Source: Bacteroidales bacterium UBA3623
GTDB lineage: Bacteria; Bacteroidota; Bacteroidia; Bacteroidales; UBA932
Length of the DNA stretch: 6,773 nt
Assembly: GCA_002373715.1 (NCBI GenBank)
Contig: DFLI01000018.1
Span: 1 to 6,773 of the forward strand
Direction: 5' to 3'
The translations under genes were made by a program, and so were the position numbers. Within the stretch, counting starts at the first letter, position 1. The number at the start of each line of letters is the position of its first letter. Positions 1-6,371 of the stretch are shown one piece after another. Under the pieces are notes generated by a model. That model was given only the letters and a program-made list of their open reading frames with translations, was not told the origin of the DNA and ran no database searches.

Positions 1-36
1 TATCAGTTGCGGTTATAAGTACAAAGATAAGAAAAA

Positions 37-1251
37 ATGCGTATCTTGCGTAGAAATACAGGAGATATGGATAACTCTTTCTGGTCACGCCTGAGGCGCA
101 TTGTACGGCATTATTGGTATCTTTCCAACGACATAGACACCAGTAAGGCCGCCGCGCATATCAAAAGTAACATCTGGTTCCGCGGACCCAACGCCTGGAT
201 CCTTGCCTTTGCCATCATCCTGGCTTCCGTGGGGCTCAATGTAAACTCCACGGCGGTCATCATCGGCGCCATGCTGGTTTCCCCTCTGATGGGTCCCATC
301 ATCGGCGTGGGCCTTTCTCTGGGCACCAACGATACGGAGCTGCTCAAATCGGCCGCCAAGAACCTTCTGGTGATGGTTATTATCTCCCTCACCGCATCCA
401 CCCTCTTTTTTATCCTCTCTCCCCTTTCGCTGGTGAACCCCACCGAGCTGGCCGCCAGAACTTCGCCCACCATTTATGACGTGCTCATCGCCTTCTTCGG
501 CGGCATGGCGGGCATCCTGGAAATAAGCCGCAAGGAGCGTGGCACCGTGCTTTCCGGCGTAGCCATCGCCACCGCCCTCATGCCGCCCCTGTGCACCGCC
601 GGTTATGGCCTGGCCCACTTGAAGATGCAGTTTTTCTTCGGTGCCCTGTACCTGTTCATCATCAACAGCGTCTTCATTGCCATGGCCACCTACTTCATGG
701 TCAAATACCTCCGCTTCCCCACCGTATCGGGTATCTCCGAAGAACTGGCCACCCGCCGGCGCCGCGTTATCAGCACCATCCTTGTCATCATTCTGGTTCC
801 CAGCATCTGGAGTGCCTTCACCCTTATCCGCAGCAACAATTTCGAGCGGAACGTCCAAACTTTCGTAGACGAAAACCGCCTGGTAGGGCCTCAGACCTAT
901 ATTTACAATTATAAGGTGCAGGGAAACAAAGCCACCATCTCCCTGGCAGGAGACCCTCTTACGGACAGCCTGCGAACAGAGCTTTACAAAACGGCCAATC
1001 TGTACAACATCAAGGAAAAGAGCCTTACGCTGGTAGAGCATTCCATCGGCCTTTCCCAGAAGGATATGGATGCCATCCTCCAGGAGATTTACGACAACAC
1101 CAACAACGAACTGGACGAAAACCAGGCCCTTCTGGAGTCTATGGAAGCCCGCATGGAACAGATGGCCCAGGAGATAGACCGTCTCAAGAAAGAGCAGGAA
1201 CAGCTGAAGGCCACCGCCGACAGCCTATCAAGGAGCCAGGAGTTGAATTAG
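37..1251 (+). CDS. DUF389 family multi-pass membrane protein with C-terminal coiled coil
   Basis: Inner-membrane protein of the DUF389 family, whose biochemical role is not established. Hydrophobic segments lie at about residues 52-70, 72-95, 107-130, 145-163, 170-190, 198-223 and 243-264. The family signature is clear: the run from Ser65 to Gly90 contains SVGLNVNSTAVIIGAM and then SPLMGPIIG, and a second conserved stretch reads ATALMPPLCTAGYGLA (178-193). After the last membrane segment comes a soluble domain (about 265-340) and then a charged heptad-like region (about 343-398, rich in Glu, Gln, Lys and Leu) that should form a coiled coil. The start at 37 follows an A-rich stretch (gataagaaaaa), typical of Bacteroidota. 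An in-frame ATG at 67 is a possible alternative, but its AGGAG sits only 2 nt away, too close for a good ribosome binding site. No promoter is recognisable in the 36 bases available upstream. The next gene has its own promoter, so the two need not be functionally linked. Confidence 0.88.
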   Translation: MRILRRNTGDMDNSFWSRLRRIVRHYWYLSNDIDTSKAAAHIKSNIWFRGPNAWILAFAIILASVGLNVNSTAVIIGAMLVSPLMGPIIGVGLSLGTNDTELLKSAAKNLLVMVIISLTASTLFFILSPLSLVNPTELAARTSPTIYDVLIAFFGGMAGILEISRKERGTVLSGVAIATALMPPLCTAGYGLAHLKMQFFFGALYLFIINSVFIAMATYFMVKYLRFPTVSGISEELATRRRRVISTILVIILVPSIWSAFTLIRSNNFERNVQTFVDENRLVGPQTYIYNYKVQGNKATISLAGDPLTDSLRTELYKTANLYNIKEKSLTLVEHSIGLSQKDMDAILQEIYDNTNNELDENQALLESMEARMEQMAQEIDRLKKEQEQLKATADSLSRSQELN

Positions 1252-1273
1252 TCGCTTATTTTTCGTAAATTTG
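1242..1273 (+). promoter_or_regulatory. Bacteroidota-type -33/-7 promoter for the cytochrome-oxidoreductase-epimerase operon
   Basis: A perfect match to the Bacteroides -7 consensus TAnnTTTG is seen at 1266-1273 (TAAATTTG). A -33-like GTTG (consensus TTTG) lies at 1242-1245, with a spacer of 20 nt, inside the expected 19-21 nt. The -33 element lies in the last codons of the upstream DUF389 gene, whose stop codon falls in the spacer. Transcription would begin near 1277, giving a leader of about 14 nt before the ATG at 1291. The same box and spacing recur before the tdh gene at the right end. Confidence 0.7.
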
Positions 1274-1290
1274 ATGGATTCAACAGGGCT

Positions 1291-2814
1291 ATGAAAAAAA
1301 GAGGCATCATCTGGAGTATTGTTCTGGGCGGTTTCGCCCTGGCAGCCGTGCTGGTCATAGCGTTCGCCAAGGTAGATACCCACACCACCACCAGCGACTA
1401 TTGCATGAGCTGCCACTACCACGATGAGGCCGACCGGCTTTGGAAACAGTCCCCCCACTACTTGAGCAAAACGGGCGTGGTCACAGACTGCGCCGCATGC
1501 CACCTTCCCCCTAAGGAAGAAGGCATCAACCGCTACTACATGATCAAGCTCAGGATGGGCGCCAAAGACCTCTGGGCCAAAACCGTCAAAGACAAGGAGG
1601 AGATTGACTGGGCCTCCAAACGACAGCAGGACTACGCCACCCGGATTGTGTACAACGAATCCTGTGTCAAATGCCACCAGAACCTGTACCCGGAAGGCAT
1701 CAGCGATGACGGCGTGGCCGCCCACCTCCATTACGAAGAGAATGTAGAAAAGCTGGGGCTTAACTGCGTTAGCTGCCATCTCAATGCCGGTCACTACATT
1801 CCGGGATACACCCACCAGAAGCTTAAGGGCACCGTAGATACCGGCCCCGGAGAAATCTACGAGGCGCCCACCAAGGTAGAGCAATTCCAATCCTTTACAG
1901 AAACGGTTCCGGGCACCAACGCTTCCATCCACATGGTAGCCATTCCAGGCGGCGAATTCCTCCTGGGCAGCCCAGAGGATGAGCCCCGCCGCAAGCCGGA
2001 TGAAGGGCCCCGGAAGCAGGTGCGCATCTCCCCCTTCTTCATGGCCGAAACCGAAATAACCTGGCGCCAGTTCTGGAGTTTCTACAACGAAACCATGTCT
2101 GAAGGCCGCACGCCTCCTTCCGTAATCTATGAACTCAACAGTCGGCCCGGAGTAGATGCCGTGAGCGGTCCCACCCCTCCTTTCGGCTTCCCGGACCAGG
2201 GTTGGGGCATGGGAGAAAGGCCTGCCATCACCATGACGCACTACGCGGCAGAAACCTTCTGCCAGTGGCTCTCTCTCAAGACGGGCAAAACCTATCGGCT
2301 CCCCACGGAAGCAGAATGGGAATATGCGGCCCGCGGCGGCACCAGCACCCCTTATTTCTTTGAAGGAAGCCCCAAGAAATACGACCCTAAAGGCCTGAGG
2401 AGCTGGTTTGGGGCCGATACCACCCAAATTGCCCGCTACGTCATTTACAAGGGCAACTCCCCCGCCCGCACGCTGGAGCCCTCGCAGGTTAAGCCCAATC
2501 CCTTCGGCCTCAAGAACATGCTGGGTAACGTAATGGAGTATTGCTCGGATTTTTACGCCCCGGACGCCTACGCCCATATTCAGGACGGTGCCCAGGACCC
2601 GAAAGGCCCCGCCGAAGGCAGCGAATACGTAGTGAGAGGAGGCTGCTATGCCGACGGTGCAGCCCTGGTTCGCTGCGCCGCAAGAGACCATACCAGGCAC
2701 GACGAATGGCTGCGCACAGACCCTCAGAACCCCAAGAGCATCTGGTGGTACTCAGACATTAAGGGCATTGGTTTCCGCGTGGTATGCGAAGTGCCGGAAA
2801 CAGTGAAAGAATAA
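1291..2814 (+). CDS. Membrane-anchored NapC/NrfH-type tetraheme cytochrome c fused to an FGE-like (SUMF1) domain
   Basis: Two-domain, probably periplasmic redox protein of 507 residues. Residues 6-26 form one uncleaved membrane anchor. Four c-type heme motifs follow: CMSCH (38-42), CAACH (67-71), CVKCH (125-129) and CVSCH (159-163). Their setting (SPHY-x5-GVVTDCAACHLP, YNESCVKCH, and CVSCHLNAGHYIP) matches the NapC/NrfH quinol dehydrogenase family, which passes electrons between menaquinol and periplasmic partners. The Met that follows heme 1 in NrfH (CxxCHxM) is His44 here. Candidate distal ligands include His56, His145, His147 and His168. After a linker (about 175-205), residues 205-502 form a full FGE-sulfatase/SUMF1 fold: MVAIPGGEFLLGS, RLPTEAEWEYAARGG (336-350), MLGNVMEYCSDFY (410-422), VVRGGCYAD (447-455), GIGFRVV (492-498). 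The copper-binding Cys pair of true formylglycine-generating enzymes is not present in the aligned region, so sulfatase maturation is unlikely. It is the first gene of a three-gene operon. The domain calls are firm; the function of the fusion is unknown. Confidence 0.92.
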   Translation: MKKRGIIWSIVLGGFALAAVLVIAFAKVDTHTTTSDYCMSCHYHDEADRLWKQSPHYLSKTGVVTDCAACHLPPKEEGINRYYMIKLRMGAKDLWAKTVKDKEEIDWASKRQQDYATRIVYNESCVKCHQNLYPEGISDDGVAAHLHYEENVEKLGLNCVSCHLNAGHYIPGYTHQKLKGTVDTGPGEIYEAPTKVEQFQSFTETVPGTNASIHMVAIPGGEFLLGSPEDEPRRKPDEGPRKQVRISPFFMAETEITWRQFWSFYNETMSEGRTPPSVIYELNSRPGVDAVSGPTPPFGFPDQGWGMGERPAITMTHYAAETFCQWLSLKTGKTYRLPTEAEWEYAARGGTSTPYFFEGSPKKYDPKGLRSWFGADTTQIARYVIYKGNSPARTLEPSQVKPNPFGLKNMLGNVMEYCSDFYAPDAYAHIQDGAQDPKGPAEGSEYVVRGGCYADGAALVRCAARDHTRHDEWLRTDPQNPKSIWWYSDIKGIGFRVVCEVPETVKE

Positions 2815-2839
2815 ATACTAACATAAAATACTGATAACC

Positions 2840-4183
2840 ATGAGCGCAAAAATGAACAGAAGATCCTTCCTGTCTGCCAGTGCAGCAGCAGGTGCAGCCG
2901 GTCTGCTGGGTGGAGCTCTTTTAAGCTCCTGCTCCAGCGGTAAACCCAAACCGCTCCGCGAGCCCGGAACCTATTACATTCCCGAACTTCCGGACAAGGC
3001 CATCGGGGGTCGTCCCCTCAAGGCCGGTCTCATTGGCTGCGGCGGCCGTGGTAACGGCGCCGTGAACGACCTTCTGGCCGCTGCCGACGGCATCACCATC
3101 ACCGCCCTGGGAGACATCTTCCCGGACCGCATTGAAGCCACCCGCAAGAACATATTCGAGCAGCATGGGCAGGAAATTCCCGCCGACCACTGTTTCACCG
3201 GCTTTGACGCCTATCAGAAAGTAATTGACTCCGGCGTTGACATGGTTATCGTAGCCACTCCGCCGGTGTTCCGCCCCACCCATTTCCAATATGCCACCTC
3301 CAAGGGCGTGCATTCTTTCCTGGAGAAGCCCATCTGCGTAGATGCCAAAGGCTACCGCACCATCATGGCCACCGCCAAACAGGCCGAAGCCAAGGGTCTG
3401 AGCGTGGTTACGGGCACCCAGCGCCACCATCAGAGAGCCTATGTGGAATCCTTCAAGAAAATCCAGGAAGGCCTCATTGGAGAGATTACCGGTGGCAACG
3501 TCTACTGGAACCAGGGCATGCTCTGGTACCGCGAACGCCAGGCAGGATGGAGTGACATGGAATGGATGATCCGTGACTGGGTCAACTGGAAGTGGCTCTC
3601 CGGAGACCATATTGTAGAGCAGCACGTCCACAACATTGACGTGTTCACCTGGATGCTGGGCGCCCATCCTGTGAAGGCCACGGGCGTAGGCAGCCGCCAG
3701 CGCCGCATTACCGGAGACCAGTACGACAACTTCAGCATAGATTTCGAGTTCGACAGCGGTATCCACATGCACAGCTTCTGCCGCCAGATAGATGGCTGTT
3801 CCTCCAATGTGAGCGAATTCATCCAGGGCAGCAAGGGCTCCTGGAACTCCAACGATTTCGCCATCCGTGACCTGGAGGGCAAGATTCTCTGGCAATATGA
3901 CGAGGAAGCCGCAGAGAAAGAGTTCTCTCAGCACAATCCCTATGTTCTGGAACACGTAGACTGGGTGAACCACATCCGCAAGGGTGAGGCCCATGTAGAG
4001 GCCGCAGAAACCGGTCAGTCTTCCCTGGCCGGCATCATGGGCCGCGAAGCCGCCTACACCGGCCAAACCATTACCTGGGACCAGATGAGCGCCTCCGACC
4101 TGGATTACATGCCCGAAAAACTGGAACTGGGCAAGATGGACATGAGTAAGTATACGGTTCCCGTTCCAGGAACGGGCAAATAA
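2840..4183 (+). CDS. Exported Gfo/Idh/MocA family oxidoreductase (Tat-type lipoprotein leader)
   Basis: NAD(P)-dependent sugar oxidoreductase of the Gfo/Idh/MocA family, 447 residues. The leader has a twin-arginine motif (MNRRSFL, 5-11), a small-residue hydrophobic stretch and a lipobox LSSC ending at Cys31, so it is probably exported folded with its nucleotide and then lipidated. The residues after Cys31 (SSGKPKP) are not acidic, which argues against the Bacteroides surface-export signal and for a periplasm-facing lipoprotein. The Rossmann fold shows GLIGCGGRGNG (63-73), an acidic residue ending strand 2 (Asp92, favouring NAD over NADP) and the family EKP motif (162-164). The C-terminal domain carries DHIVEQHVHNIDVFTWM (256-272). 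Here Glu260 and His264 occupy the usual Asp-x3-His catalytic positions, followed by Asp267. The gene starts 25 bp after the cytochrome fusion and ends 9 bp before the epimerase. ATG 2852 (Met5) is an alternative start. The substrate is unknown; 3-oxidation of a sugar or glycoside is an inference from its epimerase partner. Confidence 0.92.
   Translation: MSAKMNRRSFLSASAAAGAAGLLGGALLSSCSSGKPKPLREPGTYYIPELPDKAIGGRPLKAGLIGCGGRGNGAVNDLLAAADGITITALGDIFPDRIEATRKNIFEQHGQEIPADHCFTGFDAYQKVIDSGVDMVIVATPPVFRPTHFQYATSKGVHSFLEKPICVDAKGYRTIMATAKQAEAKGLSVVTGTQRHHQRAYVESFKKIQEGLIGEITGGNVYWNQGMLWYRERQAGWSDMEWMIRDWVNWKWLSGDHIVEQHVHNIDVFTWMLGAHPVKATGVGSRQRRITGDQYDNFSIDFEFDSGIHMHSFCRQIDGCSSNVSEFIQGSKGSWNSNDFAIRDLEGKILWQYDEEAAEKEFSQHNPYVLEHVDWVNHIRKGEAHVEAAETGQSSLAGIMGREAAYTGQTITWDQMSASDLDYMPEKLELGKMDMSKYTVPVPGTGK
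4160..4176 (+). other. Perfect inverted repeat (hairpin) between the oxidoreductase and epimerase genes
   Basis: CCCGTTCC at 4160-4167 and GGAACGGG at 4169-4176 are exact reverse complements around A4168. As RNA this folds into a 7-bp stem with a CAG loop. It overlaps the last codons of the oxidoreductase gene (VPVPGTG), ends 4 nt before its TAA and lies 16 nt before the epimerase ATG. No U-rich run follows, so it is unlikely to be an intrinsic terminator. A role in mRNA processing, stability or translational coupling is possible but unproven. Confidence 0.5.
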
Positions 4184-4192
4184 GCCTTGCGT

Positions 4193-5092
4193 ATGGATAG
4201 GAAAACCTTTCTGAAAACCTCCCTGGCATCGGCCGCAGCCCTGGCCGTGGCCCCCAGTGTGCTCGTTTCCTGCAAGCAGCAGGAGAAAAAAGCGTCCATT
4301 CCCCTGCGCCTGTCCTTCCAGGAGGGCCTCACGCCCGGAGAAAGTTTGGCCGATAAGTTAGACTTCATGGAGAAACTGGGCGTTACCGGCTTCGAACCCG
4401 GAGGAAGGGGCCTGGCCGGTCGCGTTCAGGAAATCCGGGATGCCCTGGAGGGACGCAACATCCAGGTATCGGCCATCTGTGCCGGATTCGACGGCTTCAT
4501 CCTGGCCCAGGATCCGGAAGTAAAGGCACAGTTTGACAAGTCCATGCGGGAGATTGTGCGCGCAGCGGGAGAGCTGGGTTCTACCGGAGTTATCATGGTA
4601 CCTGCCTTCAACGGACAGGAACCGGTATACCCTCACACCCTCCAGACGCGTGAATATCTCTGCGCCCAACTGCACGATTTGGGTGAATATGCCCTCAGCT
4701 GCGGCACAACGGTAATTTTGGAACCGCTCAACCGCCGGGAAGCCTTCTACCTGCGCCTGGTGGCCGATGCCGCCGCCATTTGCCGGGATGCCAACAGTAA
4801 AGGTGTCAAGTGCATGGGAGACTTCTGGCACATGCAGGAAGAAACCTCCGACTACGCCGCCTTCATGGCTGCCGGCCCTTACCTTCAGCACGTGCACATT
4901 GCCAGCCGCGGAAACCGCGTGATGCCCGGTGAAGACGGAGAAAAAGACAACTACAAGGAAGGCTTCCGCGCCCTCAAGGAGTTGGAATACCCGCACTACG
5001 TAAGCCTGGAATGCGGTTGTCGTGCAGAAGACAGGGCCGCCGCATTAACTAATGCAGCAGCCCTGCTCCGGCAACAATGGGAAGAAGCCTGA
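4193..5092 (+). CDS. Exported TIM-barrel sugar isomerase/epimerase (D-tagatose/D-psicose 3-epimerase-like lipoprotein)
   Basis: Sugar phosphate isomerase/epimerase (AP endonuclease 2-like, xylose-isomerase-type TIM barrel), 299 residues from the ATG. The leader MDRKTFLKTS resembles a Tat motif with RK instead of RR. It is followed by an Ala-rich core and a lipobox LVSC ending at Cys27, so the enzyme is probably a lipoprotein in the same compartment as the upstream oxidoreductase. The metal and substrate residues line up with D-tagatose 3-epimerase: Glu177 (VILEPLNR), Asp210 and His213 (MGDFWHM), His235 and Arg242 (HVHIASRGNRVMPG) and Glu273 (SLECG). The tetrad Glu-Asp-His-Glu is complete, so a divalent-metal-dependent, enediolate-type reaction on a ketose or keto-sugar is likely: epimerisation, isomerisation or 3-keto-glycoside elimination. 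The start at 4193 is preferred because it gives the clean leader; a TTG at 4187 is in frame but would only add Leu-Arg. It is the last gene of the operon, 9 bp after the oxidoreductase. Confidence 0.9.
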   Translation: MDRKTFLKTSLASAAALAVAPSVLVSCKQQEKKASIPLRLSFQEGLTPGESLADKLDFMEKLGVTGFEPGGRGLAGRVQEIRDALEGRNIQVSAICAGFDGFILAQDPEVKAQFDKSMREIVRAAGELGSTGVIMVPAFNGQEPVYPHTLQTREYLCAQLHDLGEYALSCGTTVILEPLNRREAFYLRLVADAAAICRDANSKGVKCMGDFWHMQEETSDYAAFMAAGPYLQHVHIASRGNRVMPGEDGEKDNYKEGFRALKELEYPHYVSLECGCRAEDRAAALTNAAALLRQQWEEA

Positions 5093-5099
5093 TAGGCTT
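5085..5099. terminator. Candidate weak bidirectional terminator hairpin between convergent genes
   Basis: AAGCCT (5085-5090) and AGGCTT (5094-5099) are reverse complements around the 3-nt loop GAT, giving a 6-bp stem. The stem includes the end of the epimerase gene and lies just beyond the stop codon of kbl on the other strand. Neither side carries a convincing U-tract (ATTCCCTATT on plus, CTTCTTCCC on minus). It is the only hairpin seen in the 15-bp gap between the two convergent genes, but its activity is uncertain. Confidence 0.3.
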
Positions 5100-5107
5100 A
5101 TTCCCTA

Positions 5108-6298
5108 TTATTTGATTACACCCAGTTCCTTGCCCACTTTGATGAAGGCTGCAATGGCCTTGTCCAGGTGGGCTTTTTCATGGGCGGCGCTTAACTGCAC
5201 ACGAATGCGGGCCTGGCCCTTGGGCACCACCGGATAGTAGAAACCGGTTACGAAAATGCCTTCCTGAGCCATCTTGGCAGCGAATTTCTGGGACAGCGGA
5301 GCGTCGTACAGCATAACAGCGCAAATGGCACTCTGGGTGGGCTTGATATCGAAGCCGGCGGCCATCATCTTGTCCCGGAAATAGTTCACGTTCTCCACCA
5401 GCTTGGTGTGCAGGGCGTCGGATTCCTTCAGAATCTTGAAGGTTTCCAAGGCGGCGCCGGCAATCATGGGCGGGATGGAATTGGAGAACAGGTACGGGCG
5501 GGAACGCTGACGGAGCATGTCGATGATTTCCTTGCGACCGGTGGTAAAACCGCCCACGGCACCGCCAAAGGCTTTGCCCAGGGTGCCGGTGAAGATATCA
5601 ATGCGTCCATAGCAGTTAAACTGCTCGGCCACGCCATGGCCCGTCTTTCCCACTACGCCGGCGCTGTGGCTTTCGTCCACCATCACCAGGGCGTCGTATT
5701 TTTCGGCCAAATCGCAAATCTTGTCCATAGGGGCCACGTTGCCGTCCATGGAGAACACGCCGTCCGTCACGATGATGCGGAAGCGGCAGGCCTGGGCTTC
5801 CTTGAGCTTTTCTTCAAGGTCTGCCATATCGGCATTGTTGTAACGGAAACGCTGGGCCTTGCACAGGCGCACGCCATCAATGATGGAGGCGTGGTTCAGG
5901 GAATCCGAAATAATGGCGTCTTCTGCCGTGAAAAGGGGCTCAAAAACGCCTCCGTTGGCGTCGAAGCAGGCGGCATACAGAATGGCGTCTTCCGTGTGGA
6001 AATAGTCTGCAATGGCCTTTTCCAGCTCTTTATGGATATCCTGCGTGCCGCAGATGAAACGCACGGAGGACATGCCGTAGCCGCGGGCGTCCATAGTTTT
6101 CTTGGCGGCCTCAATGAGGCGGGGATTATCGGCCAATCCCAGATAATTGTTGGCGCAGAAGTTAAGGGCTTCGCTGCCGTCCTGCAATTTGATGCAGGCA
6201 CTTTGGGCCGATGCTATATTTCTCTCTCTTTTGTAAAGCCCGGCCTCATCGATGGCCTTGAGCTCGGTGCTAAGATGCTGTTGAAATTTTCCGTACAT
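5108..6298 (-). CDS. kbl: Glycine C-acetyltransferase (2-amino-3-ketobutyrate CoA ligase)
   Basis: Cytosolic PLP enzyme of the alpha-oxoamine synthase family. It cleaves 2-amino-3-ketobutyrate with CoA to glycine and acetyl-CoA, the second step of threonine degradation through threonine dehydrogenase. The 396 residues match the usual length (E. coli Kbl has 398) with near-colinear similarity throughout. Diagnostic stretches are NFCANNYLGLA (46-56), SSVRFICGTQDIHKELE (77-93), DAILYAACFDANGG (104-117), SDSLNHASIIDGVRLCKA (131-148), TDGVFSMDGNVAP (178-190), MVDESHSAGVVG (206-217, with Asp208 and His211 contacting PLP) and TGTLGKAFGGAVGG (237-250, with Lys242 as the Schiff-base lysine). The C-terminal part has GFYYPVVPKGQARIRVQLSA. 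FICGTQ and the Kbl-like C-terminus argue against BioF, HemA or serine palmitoyltransferase. The divergent neighbour encodes threonine dehydrogenase, which fits the pathway. The ATG at 6298 is preceded by A-rich sequence and a consensus -7 box. Confidence 0.97.
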   Translation of the reverse strand: MYGKFQQHLSTELKAIDEAGLYKRERNIASAQSACIKLQDGSEALNFCANNYLGLADNPRLIEAAKKTMDARGYGMSSVRFICGTQDIHKELEKAIADYFHTEDAILYAACFDANGGVFEPLFTAEDAIISDSLNHASIIDGVRLCKAQRFRYNNADMADLEEKLKEAQACRFRIIVTDGVFSMDGNVAPMDKICDLAEKYDALVMVDESHSAGVVGKTGHGVAEQFNCYGRIDIFTGTLGKAFGGAVGGFTTGRKEIIDMLRQRSRPYLFSNSIPPMIAGAALETFKILKESDALHTKLVENVNYFRDKMMAAGFDIKPTQSAICAVMLYDAPLSQKFAAKMAQEGIFVTGFYYPVVPKGQARIRVQLSAAHEKAHLDKAIAAFIKVGKELGVIK

Positions 6299-6321
6299 GG
6301 TTATTAACGCTTTTGTGCTTT

Positions 6322-6329
6322 CAAATTTA
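6322..6329 (-). promoter_or_regulatory. -7 promoter box for kbl
   Basis: Read on the minus strand, 6329-6322 is TAAATTTG, an exact match to the Bacteroides TAnnTTTG -7 consensus. Transcription would begin near 6318, leaving a leader of about 20 nt before the kbl ATG. The nearest upstream TTTG on this strand (6357-6354) is 24 nt away, longer than the usual 19-21 nt, so the -33 element is imperfect or unrecognised. Confidence 0.55.
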
Positions 6330-6339
6330 GCGATTTTAT

Positions 6340-6371
6340 CTTGAAAATATACGCAAAATGTAATAAATTTG
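6340..6371 (+). promoter_or_regulatory. Bacteroidota-type -33/-7 promoter for tdh
   Basis: TAAATTTG at 6364-6371 is an exact -7 box. CTTG at 6340-6343 (three of four bases of TTTG) lies 20 nt upstream, the same spacing as in the operon promoter at 1242-1273. The predicted start of transcription, near 6375, lies just after the first possible ATG (6373), so it also decides the tdh start in favour of 6391. The region faces the kbl promoter in a 92-bp divergent control region. Confidence 0.65.

Noticed and set aside
1..36. Promoter for the DUF389 gene
   Set aside because: Only 36 bases are available; no TAnnTTTG box is present and the sequence further upstream is missing.
85..1041. Long open frames antisense to the plus-strand genes (also at 1228-2700 and 2921-4066, and opposite kbl at 5408-6307)
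   Set aside because: Their translations have low-complexity Gly/Ala/His/Val-rich composition and no recognisable domains, while the opposite strand encodes clear family members throughout. They arise from GC-rich codon use.
1291..1880. Part of a nitrite or nitrate reductase system (NrfHA or Nap)
   Set aside because: The heme domain is of the NapC/NrfH type, but no NrfA, NapA or other terminal reductase gene is next to it, and the frame continues into an FGE-like domain.
1921..2800. Sulfatase-activating formylglycine-generating enzyme
   Set aside because: The catalytic cysteine pair is not present in the aligned motif and no sulfatase gene is in the window.
2840..4183. GH109 alpha-N-acetylgalactosaminidase
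   Set aside because: It shares the Gfo/Idh/MocA fold and a Tat-type leader with GH109, but the second half reads WVNWKWLSGDHIVEQHVHN instead of the GH109-type active-site stretch, so the glycosidase name is not supported.
4187..4192. TTG start for the epimerase
   Set aside because: It adds only Leu-Arg before a good ATG that begins a standard leader peptide; nothing supports its use.
5108..6298. BioF, HemA or serine palmitoyltransferase instead of Kbl
   Set aside because: The protein is near-colinear with E. coli Kbl, including FICGTQD and the GFYYPVVPKGQARIR end, and faces a threonine dehydrogenase gene.
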